Origin: Sphagnum compactum
Taxonomy: Eukaryota; Bryophyta; Sphagnopsida; Sphagnales
Reading direction: 5' to 3'
Length of the DNA stretch: 64,000 nt
NCBI GenBank assembly: GCA_965153455.1
Contig: OZ234502.1
Coordinates: 7,409,495-7,473,494, forward strand
Shown here: in pieces, positions 24,641 through 36,769 of the stretch
How positions within the stretch are numbered: position 1 is the stretch's first letter
Layout of the letters: every line of letters begins with the position of its first letter
Notes under the pieces: generated by a model
Database searches by the model: none
What the model was told of the DNA's origin: nothing
The model's input: only the letters and a program-made list of their open reading frames with translations
Translations under genes and position numbers: made by a program

Positions 24641-25900
24641 AAAAATCCAGTAGACTATATATGTCCATACCCATGTAATGTTTTGGGGTTTGGTTATATT
24701 TTTCAAATTTTCATATTAATGTGTATCACGTGTTTAATGCAAACTTTGAATAACTATGAAATATCAATTTGTAACCAATACCATTCAATCCCAATTGTAT
24801 CATTATCAACTGTACACTCATCAACATGCTATTAAGGTAGTTACAACAACAAGAACTTATTGATGAACACATGACATGGTGACTAATGAAAATAGGTTTA
24901 GAAAGGTGGTCTCTTGAGGTTAAAAGTTAGCATGCATATCTTAGATTTAACTGGCATAAACAATGACATGGAGTTCATGTTTTCCATTTTTTGGACATTT
25001 TAAAAAGTTTTGATAACTATGATACTTGCATCAATACATACAAGTTTTGTTTTATTATAATTGTACCCTCATGTTTGTATTATGTTTACATGCTTTGAAT
25101 GTGAACATTGCATTAATACTTTGTTGAAAATTTCCCTAAAAATACAAGTTTGAAACATATTGCAATGTTACATTATTGCATTGAAAAAACTTCAAAACAT
25201 AAAGCTCAATGTGAAATACTTGCATAAGGGTCACAAAATAAACGTTAGTTTTGTTAAAATGATTTTGCACTATTCACATTTGAAACATAAAATGTTGAAG
25301 GTGAAAGTATCCTTGGGTGGTATTACTAGGAACCACCTCAAGGAATGAAAACGGAACCAAAAATAGCCAAATCATTTTCTTGAGCCCTTTACTTTAAATG
25401 TTTTCACAACTATAAATTATTTGTTTATCATGTTTATCAATTGCATGCACAAATGTATGGTTTGAAATTAATTTGGAATTAATTTTTTTGAAATTATTAA
25501 AAATTTGTATTCTAAATTAAAATGGCCCTTTCATAAATTGATAACCTTAACTTTGGAAATTCATAATTAAATTATACTTATTAAATTAATTTCCTAATAA
25601 AAAATTTAAAATAAAATGACTTCCAAATTACCTTAGGAAAAAAACTCCCAAGAAAATTTCTAAATTATGTTTCAAATTGTTTTAACCAAAAAGTTTAAAG
25701 AAAGGAACCAACATTACATTCCTGAATTTTTTTCTAAATGCAATGATTGAAAACATCAAAATATAGAATATTCTTAATATTACTAAAATTTCAAAATCGA
25801 TGGAACCTAATAAATGTATTCCATTAAGAAAATTTATGAAAATATTTATTTAAGTGTTTCCTATGATTTGTGAAAGTTTGACAGGTCCAAAAAAATCAAG
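24641..25900. other. intergenic, no gene seen
   Basis: AT-rich sequence without recognisable coding or repeat structure. Confidence 0.4.
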
Positions 25901-25989
25901 GTGTGACGATTTTTAGTGCTACCACCCAAGGAAACTTTTACCCTTCACTTGTTTTTTTGGATGGTTTGTGTAATACCCAAATGTTGGGC

Positions 25990-26200
25990 ATAAAATATAC
26001 ATGTTCAATGAAAAAAATGATGACGATAAAAAATAGAAAATTAAAAGAAATAAACTAATTGTGATAAATATTAAAAGAAAATAGTTTAGAACAAGAAAAA
26101 AAAAATTAAATGAGAAAAAAATAAAAGAAATTAAAAAGAAATTAAAAGAAAAAAACGTAGAAAAATAATTAAAAAAGAAATACATGATACATTTTGATCA
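25990..26200. repeat. polypurine (A/G) low-complexity tract
   Basis: Runs of AAAAGAAATTAAAAAGAAA type on the + strand, with asymmetry opposite to 23640-24100. Confidence 0.8.
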
Positions 26201-26479
26201 CAAAATATGTAATAACTATTAAGGTGTATTATATTTGAAATGACATTGTATTCATACGTGGGTATTATATTTTGTGATTGCATTTTCAATTATTTTAACT
26301 TTTAACAATAACTGCCAAAATATGTAATACCTATGTTTGGGTCACAAAAGTTGATCGAATGTGCAATAACTACATTCAGGGTTATCGTTTATTGACATCA
26401 AAGGGTCAAATATGATGAAAATGGTTGTTATTTCATTTAGTGCAAAACTTTCATATTTTGTATATTATTACATATAGTA

Positions 26480-26580
26480 AAGGACGTCGGGATGAAATGA
26501 AGTTTTGGGATGAAATGAAGCTTTCCATTCATCCATCCATTCGTCATCCATCCCATCATCCGTCTCGTCATCCATCCAAA
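26480..26580 (+). repeat. GGGATGAAATGAAG duplication and (CATC)n microsatellite
   Basis: Two copies of GGGATGAAATGAAG 18 bases apart (about 26490 and 26508) are followed by CATC/CGTC tetranucleotides from about 26525 to 26578. Confidence 0.85.
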
Positions 26581-26654
26581 CAGAACAAATATATATTTAA
26601 AAAAGGGAAAAACCTAGAAAAAAATAAAAACAGAAAAACACTTTAACAATTAGA

Positions 26655-27400
26655 AACTTTTCGTAAACACTTAAACATGAAACAGGGAAATACAGTAAAA
26701 TAATCTTAAAAGAAAATTAAAAAATAGATGACAAAAAATAAGAAACAAAACAGAGAGCAAAAGAAAGAGAAAAAAAACCATACTTGAAAAAAAGAATGAG
26801 GTTTGTCTTCTTTTTCCAAACTTCAAAACTAAATCTAATCAAACAAAAATTAATTTAAAAAAAAAATATTTTTATTATAAAACATATTAGAAAAACTAGA
26901 ATTTTTTTGGAAAAGAAAAGAGAAACTAAATAAATAAATAAACGCATAAAAATAGAAAAAAATGAAGATAGAAAAATAAGAATAGAAAAAATTAAAACAT
27001 GAAACAAACATTTTAAAAAAAAGTAAAAACAAAAAAAACTATAAAAAAGGAATGGAAACAAATGAAACAAGGAAAGGGAAATACAATAAAATCATTTTGA
27101 AAGAAAAAAAATTACAAAAAAGAAGAAACCAAATAAAGAGTAGAAAATAAGAAAAAATAAAACTTATAATAATGAAGAAAAACCCTACTTGAAAAAGAAT
27201 GAGGTGTGTCTTCTTTCTCAAAACTTCAAACTTGCATCCAAATAAACAAAAATACAAAAGTGAAAAAGAAACACTTTATTTTTAATTAAAAAAATAAAAT
27301 AAAAACAGAAAACACATAAAAATAAAAAATAAAAAAGATAAAAGTTAAAAAAAAAACTAAAACATGAACCAAACATTGTTGAAATAACACACCTGTGCAT
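26655..27400 (+). repeat. A-rich tandem duplication, 405-bp period
   Basis: TACTTGAAAAAAAGAATGAG at 26781 recurs as TACTTGAAAAAGAATGAGG at 27186. It carries the same flanks: GGGAAATACARTAAAAT upstream, GTCTTCTTT then AAACTTCAAA downstream, and later AAACATGAAMCAAACATT. Nearly two copies, strongly A/G-rich on the + strand. Open frames on the other strand are compositional. Confidence 0.8.
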
Positions 27401-27444
27401 TAGGCACGGGGTTCAAACTAGTACATTGGTAAACATTAACATCA

Positions 27445-27530
27445 TGTAAATGATAGGTAGGTAGGTGACTGGGGGTGGGCATGTAAGTAAATAAATATGT
27501 AGGCAAGTTGGTGGCTAAGTAGGTAGGTAT
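27445..27530 (+). repeat. (GTAG)n-rich degenerate microsatellite
   Basis: GATAGGTAGGTAGGTGA and AAGTAGGTAGGTATGTA with GTAAGTAAATAAATATGTAGG between. Same repeat type as 7670-7742. Confidence 0.75.
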
Positions 27531-27599
27531 GTACACAAATAAAAAACAAGTTATGTCAAATATGTAATTATGTCAATAAGATGGTTAGCTCAATAGGGT

Positions 27600-28400
27600 A
27601 GCCAAAAGTTTTGTTAAAAGATTTTGTTGAAAAAGTAGTCTTTAAGTTAATTCAAGAAAATATAAAAGTTTTTCCTGAAAAATAAAAATTTAACCAAGAA
27701 CAGATAAAACTTTTGCCAACAAGTATAGGTTTAGCCATGAAAAGATGGAAGTTTTGCCAAAAGGTATAGGTTTAGCCAAGAGAAATTAATTTTTTTTCCA
27801 ATTTGTAGAAGCTTAACCAAGAAGAGATAAAGGTTTTACTAAGATGTAAAAGTTTAGCCCAAAAAAGAGAAGGGTTTTGCCAAGAGGTAGAGGTTTAGCC
27901 AGGAATAGTTCAAAGTTTTTTCAAGTGGTAGAGGTTTAGGTAAGAAAATATAAAGGTATTGTTGGAAGGTAAAATTTAACTAAAAAAAGGTTAAGGTTTT
28001 GCCAAGAGGTAAAAGTTTAATTAAGAATAAATGGAACTTTTGCCAACATGTAATGGTTTAACCATGAAGAGATGAGGGTTTTGTCAAGAGATATCGGTTC
28101 AACCAAAAAAAGTTAGAATTTTTTCCAAAAGGTAGAGGTTTAGCTAAGAAAATATATAGGTTTTGTTGAAAATTAAAGGTTTTGTCAAGAGATAGATGTT
28201 TAGCTAAAAAGATATAGAGATTTTGTCAATATGTAATTGTTTGGCCATGAAGCGATGGAGATTTAGCCAAGAGATATAGATTTAGCCAAGAAGAATAGGT
28301 TTAGCTAAGAGATATAAGTTTAGCCAAGAAAAGTTAAAAGTTGTGCCAAAAGGAAAAGGTTTAGCCAAGAGATATAGGTTTAGCCATGAAAAAATAGAGG
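27600..28400 (+). repeat. 41-bp minisatellite array, about 19 units
   Basis: The word GTTTTGCCAAGAGGTA and its variants fall at about 27751, 27792, 27833, 27874, 27915, 27956, 27996, 28037, 28078, 28118, 28160 and 28220, steps of 40-42 with one shortened unit near 28179. Each is followed by GGTTTAGCCAAGAA-like sequence. The last units (28260-28395) repeat the GGTTTAGCCAAGAG half alone. Units differ at many positions, so the array is old. Confidence 0.9.
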
Positions 28401-28655
28401 GTATGTAGGTAAGGGGTTGGTAGGTACAGCCAAGATGCAAGTCAATAATGTAGCTAGGTCAGTAGGGTAGCTAGGGAACTAGGGTGATTAGGTTGGAGGG
28501 TAGTATGGTCAGGGTTGGGAAAAAAACACCCAAAAAATAAAAAGGGTCAAAAGTCAGCAACCCAAAAAGGTTGACTGTGGTACAATGTTGGGTTAACACA
28601 GGGTCAGGAACAGGATGAAAAAACGCAGCCCATCCTATGGACAGAACAGCCAACT

Positions 28656-28717
28656 GGTGCACTGGTGGGTGCTGCTTCACTCTGGCAACACAGTGAACCA
28701 GCACCCAGGAGCGCACC
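28656..28717. repeat. hairpin with 26-base imperfect arms
   Basis: The left arm GGTGCACTGGTGGGTGCTGC continues to TTCACT. The right arm is its imperfect reverse complement ending GCGCACC, with a 10-base loop. The arm is the core word found at many places in the window. Confidence 0.8.
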
Positions 28718-28739
28718 ATGAAGGATGAATAGTAAGTGG

Positions 28740-29070
28740 TCAGGAAACAGTTTTCTGTTGGGTTCCCTAGCTAACCATGGTGGTGGTTAGCTCAAATGCT
28801 TTTTGTTTTCCCCAACCCACCTACTAACAACCCACAAGCTGCAGGTAGGTAGTAAAAACAGCACTTATCTATGTATAAACCATCTTCTCTTATCTAGTAG
28901 TTACCTATTTTCTTACCTATCTGCCTATGTATGAGAACTATTTTCTACAGAATTGGTTAACAAGGTGAAACCAAATATTAACTCAGTTGAGGTTCATCCA
29001 CAACTGAGTAATAAGGGGCATCCAGCGGATGGTGCACTGGTGGGCGCTGGTCCAGTGTGGCCCCATGTTC
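28740..29070 (+). repeat. dispersed repeat E, + copy
   Basis: Blocks CTAGCTAACCATGGTGGTGG, TAGGTAGTAAAAACAGCA, AAGGTGAAACCAAATATTAA, CTCAGTTGAGGTTCATCCA, ATAAGGGGCATCCAG and GTGTGGCCCC match, in inverted order and orientation, 48035-48575. A third diverged copy lies at 63300-63480. Confidence 0.8.
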
Positions 29071-29258
29071 CTTTACTATTTGCAAACGTAGGCTAGGGGG
29101 CCTAGGATTTCTATACAGCATAGGTTTTAGACATGACACGTTGCCCAGTTTCATTGCTCACGTTTTGTGGACTTACAGGTACAAAGGGCTTTTGCATGCG
29201 CCTGCAATCATTCGATGTCTGGGATTAGTAGGTACCTTACTTAGCTAAAGACCTTACT

Positions 29259-29282
29259 GAGAGAGAGAGAGAGAGAGAGAGA
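29259..29282 (+). repeat. (GA)12 microsatellite
   Basis: An uninterrupted GA dinucleotide run, followed by AAAAGAG. Confidence 0.95.
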
Positions 29283-29425
29283 AAAGAGTGACTTAGATAG
29301 CAAAACTTTTGTCATTGTGTCATGTTCCAAAGTTAGAAATATTCCAAAAGTTGGAAAAGGAATAGTCAAAAGTCTTGAAACTGCTTTGGGAATTGGATTT
29401 GTGTAAAGGGAGGGTGAAATTATTT

Positions 29426-29724
29426 CAACCTGGCCTGCAAAGAAGAAGAAAAAGAAAAAAAGGAAGGTGCAAAAGGTAAAAAGGGCTTTTTTTTTTGGTG
29501 AAAAAATGGGCCCAAGTTGGTACATTAGGAGGAGAAAAAAAAAGGCTCTAATTTACTCATATTTGGAGAATACCTAGCTTCTAACAAGCCACCAAATTAT
29601 AGGAGGAATCCTAAAGTTCTCAAATTACCCCTTTTGACCACTAGCCAAATATGGCTGAGTCCACAGCTTGTGCATGATCAGCAACTCACCTACTTCACAA
29701 ATTTGAAAGAAACCAAAACACTAG
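29426..29724 (+). repeat. dispersed repeat H, copy 2
   Basis: CAACCTGGCC, A-rich GGAAGGTGCAAAAGGTA, AGCTTCTAACAAGCCACCAA, AATCCTAAAGTTCTC and CTTCACAAATTTGAAAGAAA align in order with 10410-10672. Confidence 0.75.
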
Positions 29725-30001
29725 TAGCCTACAAGGGTGGGTGCTAGTTCACCCACACTGGTAGGCTACCAGGGTGCATATTCATGGATATAAGGTGCGC
29801 TCCAAATAGATACACTGAGAAATGTTCTCTGAGCGCTTCATGTGCAAGGAAGGAGAGCATCTGGTCTGGGAACTAGCTAGAAGCTGGCCGTGTTTGGTGA
29901 TGTGTGTTTGTATGTGTGTGTAGTGTTGTCGTAAGCCTGTTGTGCATGATTGCAGTTTTTGATGATTACTGTGGCTATGACTCATGCTCGACAAATCTTG
30001 T

Positions 30002-30040
30002 CTAAATAAATAAATAAATAAATCATTTATTTATTTAGTT
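30002..30040. repeat. (AAAT)n / (ATTT)n perfect hairpin
   Basis: CTAAATAAATAAATAAATAA is followed by its reverse complement ending TTTATTTAG, giving a long AT stem about 520 bases upstream of the TBL start codon. It could form a cruciform; no regulatory role is shown. Confidence 0.85.
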
Positions 30041-30560
30041 TTGAAGAAAAGGGGGGTCCAGCAGCATCAATCTGAAACTTAAAAGTCCATCGTTGAAATT
30101 CTGAAATATTCAGCTTCTTCATTCACAAAGCAGATGATAGCGTGTTCACAGCAGCTTGAATCGCAGTAAAATTTGTTGTGGCGCCTGCACATGGCAAGAA
30201 GTATAGTTCTCATGTGCCTTAGTGAATTTCGTCAATCTCGAGCGATTAGTGAATTGTGGTTCCAGACTCATGTCGATGCGGAGAAGAAACGAAGGCCCCG
30301 ACCCAGCGAAGAATTCGTTTCCGTTGGAGTGCAGGGGACTTGTACATAAGAGGAAATAGCAACGGATTTGTAACAACATGCTGGCTTGGAGATTACAGAC
30401 AGTCTGATCGTGTGAGGATGACGATGGCAGCGAGGATTTTGTATCTGTTGGGGGATTTTCTCTAACAATTTTTCTTTCTGGAAATCAAGCTGAGGGTGCT
30501 CAGCAGAACAGAAATCTAGTATTTTGTGCAAAGAAACAAAAAACACAGATTGAATTTTCA

Positions 30561-33500
30561 ATGGGATTGAAGCTCGGGCAAAGGCTTAGGTCGTTAGAAA
30601 AGACGAAAAACTCTCGTGCAGGCCCGAGAGGCTGGAAGACGAGTGTAGTTGGCGCTTGTGGTGGTTTCTCATCTTATTCGAATCTGCTGCTCATTGCAGG
30701 TAGCTCTACACTCATCTTGTGCTCTCTTGTGTTCTTTGATATCCGATCATATTCCTCCTATCTAGTCACGTACTCCGCGACCACGGGCCTCTTACATCCT
30801 TCTCTGGATCAGTACCGGAACCTGACAAGCTCCTCTGCTGGTCAGCTCCAAGCGTCGACCCAAGCTGCAGCTCATATCCTCAACGGCGATGCAGCTCGTT
30901 CCAAGAACAACCTTCGACGAGGGTGCAATCTGACGACTGGAACCGCGACAGCAGAATCCAGTCACGACCACGATCAGGGCACCAATTCGATTTCAGGGAC
31001 TAGCACGGAGAATTTGTCTGAGCTGCAAGCTCAACTCCACCAGCACCCGCTTGACTTCGATTCAAGCCAGGCTCACGAGACTTGTCGTGAAGAAGACGAG
31101 ACTAGTGACTCGGAGGAGGAGAAGGAAGTACCCGCCGGGCAAACTGGTTCCCTGCAACAAGCTGATCAGGATTCCGACGAGGGTGTACAGCGCCTTCAAG
31201 ATCAGCCGGACCATGAGCTGAATGACTCAACCAGCTCGCGGATTGACGAATTTCCCTCAAAGGCAGCTGATAATACGACAGCTACTCATGAATCTGAGGC
31301 GTCTAGCGAGTCTACAACTCTGGCTTCAAGTCAAGCTCAAGATCGTGACCAATCTGTGTCAGAAAACTCCACATCTGCCGCAATTCAAGGACTAAAAACG
31401 GCGGAGTTACTTGAAGTTTCTACATCTAGGAGTACAGATGCCGAAGCCATGAAGGAATCGGTTCTAGGATCGGATCTTAAGAACGAAAATCCCCAAGCTG
31501 GTGTCGACACCGAAGTGATTCTTCTACCCACTAGTACGGATCATACCTCTATTGCTGATCATTCGACCGAGGTTCATCCATCCGATTCATCAGCTGAATC
31601 AGCTGGTACTCAGGAGGAGGAGAAGGAAGCTGAATCTGCTGCAGGATCGACAGCTGCTACTAGGCCGCGGTTCTCAGCTGCGTGCGACATCTTTCATGGG
31701 AGTTGGGTGTATGACGAATCTTACCCACTCTACAGAGCTCCCAATTGTCCATTCATGGATCCCGGCTTCAGATGCGAGCAGAATGGACGCCCTAATCTGG
31801 AGTATATGAAATATCGCTGGCAACCTCATGACTGCAACCTACCCAGGTGCTCAATCAAAACTCCTTACAACACTTTCCAAAATTTTCTGGTAAATTTCAA
31901 GAGAAATTATTAGCTTACAATGTTCAGATTGTTCAAACTTTGTCTTCTTATCAATGAGCTAGTTTTCTTTTAGCATTCAAGGGACTGTCTTTCCTTGACT
32001 TGTTAAATGCTGCTCGGTATATTGGTGGATCTGCAATCTCCCTAACCTTCTCTCACTCAGTTCTAAACTTGGTCACTTTTCATCAAGCTGCTGGAATCAC
32101 AGTTACACACAATATGCCATGTTAGAGCAGCCTAATGTTAAAGCCACTGAAATGGAGCCCTGTTTCTTACTGCATGGGCAGGTACTTTCCATTGGAAAGT
32201 TGGAACCGGGATGGACATCCATTGGTAACTAATCTAAGAAACTTTAGGAACATTTCATATGTAGAGAACTTATGGGAAAATATGATCCCAAAAAAGAAAT
32301 GACAAGTGCCATCTTCTCATGATTCACAAGTTGACTCACAACTCACACAACTCTGCATTTTGTCAAGCTTGTGGAGCTGTGAGGTGACTATGAGCACAAC
32401 TAGATGGAACAAATGAGATGAAAAGCTGCTCTTGAGGTAGAATCTATGATTAGAGCATCCCAATGGAAAGAGACCCTACATTTAGGAAAATATTGATGTG
32501 ACATAATTGTGTGGCTTATTAATTTTCTAAGTTTTTCTTTTGGGTCAATTGGTTTGTGGTTTGTATCTGAAGAGAATTCTAGCACAACTTTCTCTTCAAG
32601 CAGATTGAGAGTTGAATTCTGAAACTTGTGATCATGATGGGTACTCATTGCAGGTTCAATGCAACTGATATGTTGGAAAGAATACGAGGGCAAAGGATGG
32701 TATTTGTTGGAGATTCATTGGGACGCAACCACTGGGAGTCTACACTATGCATGCTGGCTGAAGCAGTTGCAAACAAAAGCCGAATTTACGAGATCAATGG
32801 TGAAACTATTTCCAAGCACAAAGGATCTTTGTCCTTCAGATTTGAAGATTACAATTGCACCATTGCATACTATCGGTCTCCCTTCCTCATTCCCCAAACA
32901 AGTCCTCCCCCTAAATCCCCAAAGGCCGTCAAGTGTGCACTCCAAGTGGATACACTTACTTGGTCTTGGCAAGAATGGCGAAATGCTGACATCTTGGTGT
33001 TTAATGCTGGCCATTGGTGGACTGCAGACAAGATCTTCAAAAAGTAAGTGCCAGATCTGACTACCCTTCTCCAAATCTACAATGGCACTATCAAGTGCCC
33101 CCTTCATGTGTAATGGAGTGTTCCAGGTATAGGCCATGCCACCATTGTGCTACATGACTGAACAGGAGGGTTGAACCTGGATTTCTGAATTTGCAATGAA
33201 ATGGGCACAATGGCCTGTACCCGGCAAGCTCCAGTTATGCAATGGTTTTCATGTGGATTTGCAGAGTGATCATGTGAATTATGTAGAATAGTGTTGTAAA
33301 TAATTTTTAAAATGTATTTGTCTTTTGCAACTTGTCATTTGCAACTATGTTTGCAATTATTTTTATTACAGATCTTCACGACTGCCCAGGTTAGTTCTGG
33401 ACCCCTTCATTTTGTCTTTTAAGGGTACTAAAAAGAGGCCAGGAAGGCCATAGGAAAACCATTCCATTTTAAATTTTTCATGATAACGCATGACATGAAG

Positions 33501-34862
33501 TTCCTGTCCTCATTTGGTTGTAAATTTCATTTTAGATTACTATCTAAGAAGGTATTTAGTCCTACATGGGTTAGGGAGGCATTTTGTCATAACATTTGGA
33601 GAGAAGATGCGATTATTATTACTATTTCTCAACCCTGGCCTTTCAGTTGTATTGGAGTTCTTTACAGTTGTCTCTTTTTGTCTAACTTACAAGGAAAGTA
33701 CTGAAGATCTATTATTTATAGATCTTTTCGATGTGCTGAGGGGCACCCAGATTTTCATACGTATAGTACTAGATTTGTGAAAGTGGATACATGAGTTGTA
33801 AGGTGGATTAGGGTTAACATAGTGGGGTTAATCTAATGAAGGTCTCCCTTATATTGTTGCAGGCATTGCTACTTTCAGGTTGGGGGTCGCCTGATGATGG
33901 ACATGGATCTTGAGACAGGATTCAAAACAGCTTTGCAAACTTGGGGAAAGTGGATGGAGCGATACCTTGACCCTAAAAAGACCCAAGTCATCTTTCGGAG
34001 TTTTGCGCCTGTCCATTTCAGGTATCTACTGCAGTTTGATTAAGGAAAAAATTGCACACATTCATTCTTTTTCAATTCTTTAACATGGAATTGCAGTCAG
34101 CTATGAGATATTGCTATGTTGATGTTCAATCTTCAAACCAAAGTTTTCCATTGAAGTCCAACAACGAACATGATCAAATTCTGTTAAACACATCAATGTA
34201 AAAACATGGATAGTGCAGTGGGCATATCTAAAATGTATGAATTAGGTTACTGTCATCTTGATCGAAGGTCCCAATGTTTAAAGGATTGTTGCAATAGTGC
34301 AAATTTGTTGCCATCATTGTACTGTCCATCATCTATAATTGAACTAAAATTTGTTTAATAGACCCCTCCCCCAGAATTAAAGATGAAAAATGTTCAACTT
34401 TCTCAAGCATTCAAATTCACTAGGGTATTTTTGGACACAATGTTCAGTGGTTGAATCAAATCCTCAACTCATCAAATTTGCATCTTTGGGATGTTTTAAA
34501 GGGGTGGTGCATGGAACAAAGGAGGGCATTGTCATGAAGATACTCATCCAATGACAGATGAAGAAGTGAAGGCTGAAATGACAACAGTTCCTTGGACAAA
34601 TGCAATTATCTCAGATGAAATTGAGAGCAATATGAAGAGGGATGCCATGTCATTTATTGATATCACAACTGCCACAAAATACAGGTCAGATGGGCATGGG
34701 GGTTTGTGGCAAAAAAATTATACCCTAGTACCAACTCCTCGGAACAGGCAAGATTGTAGTCACTTTTGCCTCCCAGGAGTTCCTGATACTTGGAACGAAC
34801 TCATGTTTGCAACCTTGCTTGCAAGAGGGAGACGTGACTGGGGACAACCTATCAGATATTAG
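30561..34862 (+). CDS. TBL: TRICHOME BIREFRINGENCE-LIKE polysaccharide O-acetyltransferase (4 exons)
   Basis: Exons are 30561-31846, 32654-33043, 33863-34021 and 34502-34862. Introns of 807, 819 and 480 bases are all GT-AG and all phase 2. The joined frame is 2196 bases with TAG at 34860-34862, giving 731 residues. Residues 1-38 are short, basic and cytosolic; 39-60 are a single membrane span (type II Golgi anchor). About 65-370 form a Ser/Thr/Glu/Gln/Asp-rich stem without domain. The PMR5-N-type TBL domain starts at Cys375 (CDIFHGSWVYDESYPLY). The esterase-type GDS motif is FVGDSLGRN with Ser450, and the C-terminal DCSHFCLPGVPDTWNE has Asp696 and His699, so the presumed Ser-Asp-His triad is intact. 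Known: TBL proteins transfer acetyl groups to xylan, mannan, xyloglucan or pectin in the Golgi. RSPFL and APVHFRGG...GGHC recall the TBL10/TBL11-like group, but that is from memory and the substrate cannot be told. The start is the first ATG before the anchor. The stem is long for the family, whose members are often 400-600 residues. Exon 1 is markedly GC-richer than its surroundings. Confidence 0.93.
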
Positions 34863-35511
34863 GGTTCAAGTTTGAGGAGATAACCAAAACCATAAGACCT
34901 ATGAATCAACCCAGACACACTCATCTGCCTTGATTGGATTTTACAGCAAATTACTAACTAGTTAGAAACAATTGATGAAGCTTGCCTCAAAAGAAAGCTT
35001 TGGGACCTCATAATTTTTTTTTGCACATTGCCAAGTCTCCATATCCTCTTTGTCATGTGGATTGCTTGAATGTGCCACAAACTATCAGAAATTAAAAAAA
35101 TTTCATTGGCTAGCCAATGTGTGGAATTAATTCCTTCCCTACCCAGGATTCAACTTCTTGGTGAACTTTGGGGAATTGAACAAATGATACTCTAGGATAC
35201 ATTGATACACCTTGATTCCCAAGGTGGTTGTTGAGTGTTTGCCCAATGTTGGAACTTCACTTGCATTGACAGTGTTAACAAGGACTTGCTCATTAGCCAA
35301 TGGTGGTAACGTATGCGAATGGGAAAACAAGACATTCAACTCCTATGTGTTGCACCCTGGAATAGTGGCATCTGCACTGAAATCACTTGGTATTACATAA
35401 CCCCTAGATTATTAACCAATGTTGCACAGGTGCCCAAACAAAGACAATAAGCTGAAGCAATGTGTCAGAATATGAGGTTGTAAGGTTGGTAATGTAGTGG
35501 AATGTTGGGGT

Positions 35512-35755
35512 TTGAGTAACCCTCATTATTATCAGAGAAGCACGTGTCAAAAGCTCCAATTTCTTGTTCAATGCGGCTTGCACTTTGGGTTTGTGCACCC
35601 CGCATGATAGTCAGAGAAGTGTGTGTCAGAAGCTTCAATTTCTTGTTAAATGTAGCTTGCACTTTGGGTTTGTGCACCCTTCATTATAATCAGAGAAGCA
35701 TGTATCAAAAGCTCCAATTTCTTGTTAAATGTGGCTTGCATTTTGCGCATCTTCT
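35512..35755 (+). repeat. 79-bp tandem array, about 3 units
   Basis: TCAGAGAAGCACGTGTCAAA-type unit starts at 35532, 35611 and 35690, exactly 79 bases apart, each with CCAATTTCTTGTTMAATG and CTTGCACTTTGGGTTTGTGC. It lies about 650 bases downstream of the TBL stop codon. Open frames on both strands come from the repeat. Confidence 0.9.
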
Positions 35756-35759
35756 GCTT

Positions 35760-36760
35760 ATGCCACATGCAACCAAGCTAGTTCACTAAGGCAACTCTTC
35801 AAACATTAAATTTAAGGCACCAATTCAAACAATCTCATTGTCCACAAATTTTGTTTCTTTCACACCTAGGCACAAGCCTATGAGGCTATTACAACATTTA
35901 AATGTGGGTTTACTAAAGAGAACCTCAAAAACTATTCAAGGCTCCCATTCTCACAATTTCATTTGCCACATAGGCTTTTTCTCAAATCTAAGCCCAAGCA
36001 TATTCCAGAGACTTCATGTATATTTTGTGTATATTTTCTAAACTAATACTTAACCCTTCTTTGTATACATAGAGGGTCACCAAATGGTCAACTTTAATCA
36101 TGCACCATAAAAGAATTTCAAATGTGCAGCAAAATCAAGTTATAAACCGTAAACCTTTTTGCCATTAACCAATTTTCAACATATGCTCAAAAAGACAAAG
36201 ACATTCAAATTTTTATGGTGATCATAAAATAGTGCCACATGCATTTAAATTACCGTAAAGAGCCCTGGCCCCTTACCAAGGTTAGGTGCATGCTCAATGC
36301 AAAAAAGGCACTCAAATGTTTCTGTTGCACCAACAAAATGAAAACTGATGTGAATATTGTCTCAGAAAATAGAAATTTACAAGGATCATATTAAGTTTTG
36401 TCATTCTTTTAAACAACCACCCCTTCAAATTTTGGCCAACATATACATTTAGAAATTAATTTTCCAAATCTCTAATCAAGTATTGAAAGTTTCAGTTATC
36501 GCAAAAAATTAAGAAAGACTTTAATTTCTCTTTTTCAAAACTCGATACACAAAGGTTCAAGAAGATTGGCCTTTTAGTGTCTTTGAGTCAAGTGCTCCTT
36601 TGTCCTCCCTTCTGATCCCAGGTATAACAGTTCAATGTTCCTCTCTGATCGCGCTTATATGTTTCCTTGAAGGATTATGCATCAAGGGTTTTAGGCCATT
36701 GGCACTGATGTAGATAATTTGCCAATCTGTCTAGGTGATTGCAACAGATTTTGGCCACTC
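35760..36760. other. intergenic, no gene seen
   Basis: AT-rich sequence with no recognisable coding or repeat structure. Confidence 0.4.
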
Positions 36761-36769
36761 CCTTTTGGG

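Noticed and set aside
27600-28400. Regular array considered as CRISPR
   Set aside because: Units are contiguous and degenerate with no unique spacers, and the genome is a plant's; it is a minisatellite.
31552-31809. 85-codon frame inside TBL exon 1
   Set aside because: It is another reading frame of the acidic stem and the start of the TBL domain, which are clearly coding in the main frame.
32400-33137. Antisense frames of 97 and 130 codons within the TBL gene
   Set aside because: They overlap exon 2, whose sense frame carries the GDS motif; they are shadows.
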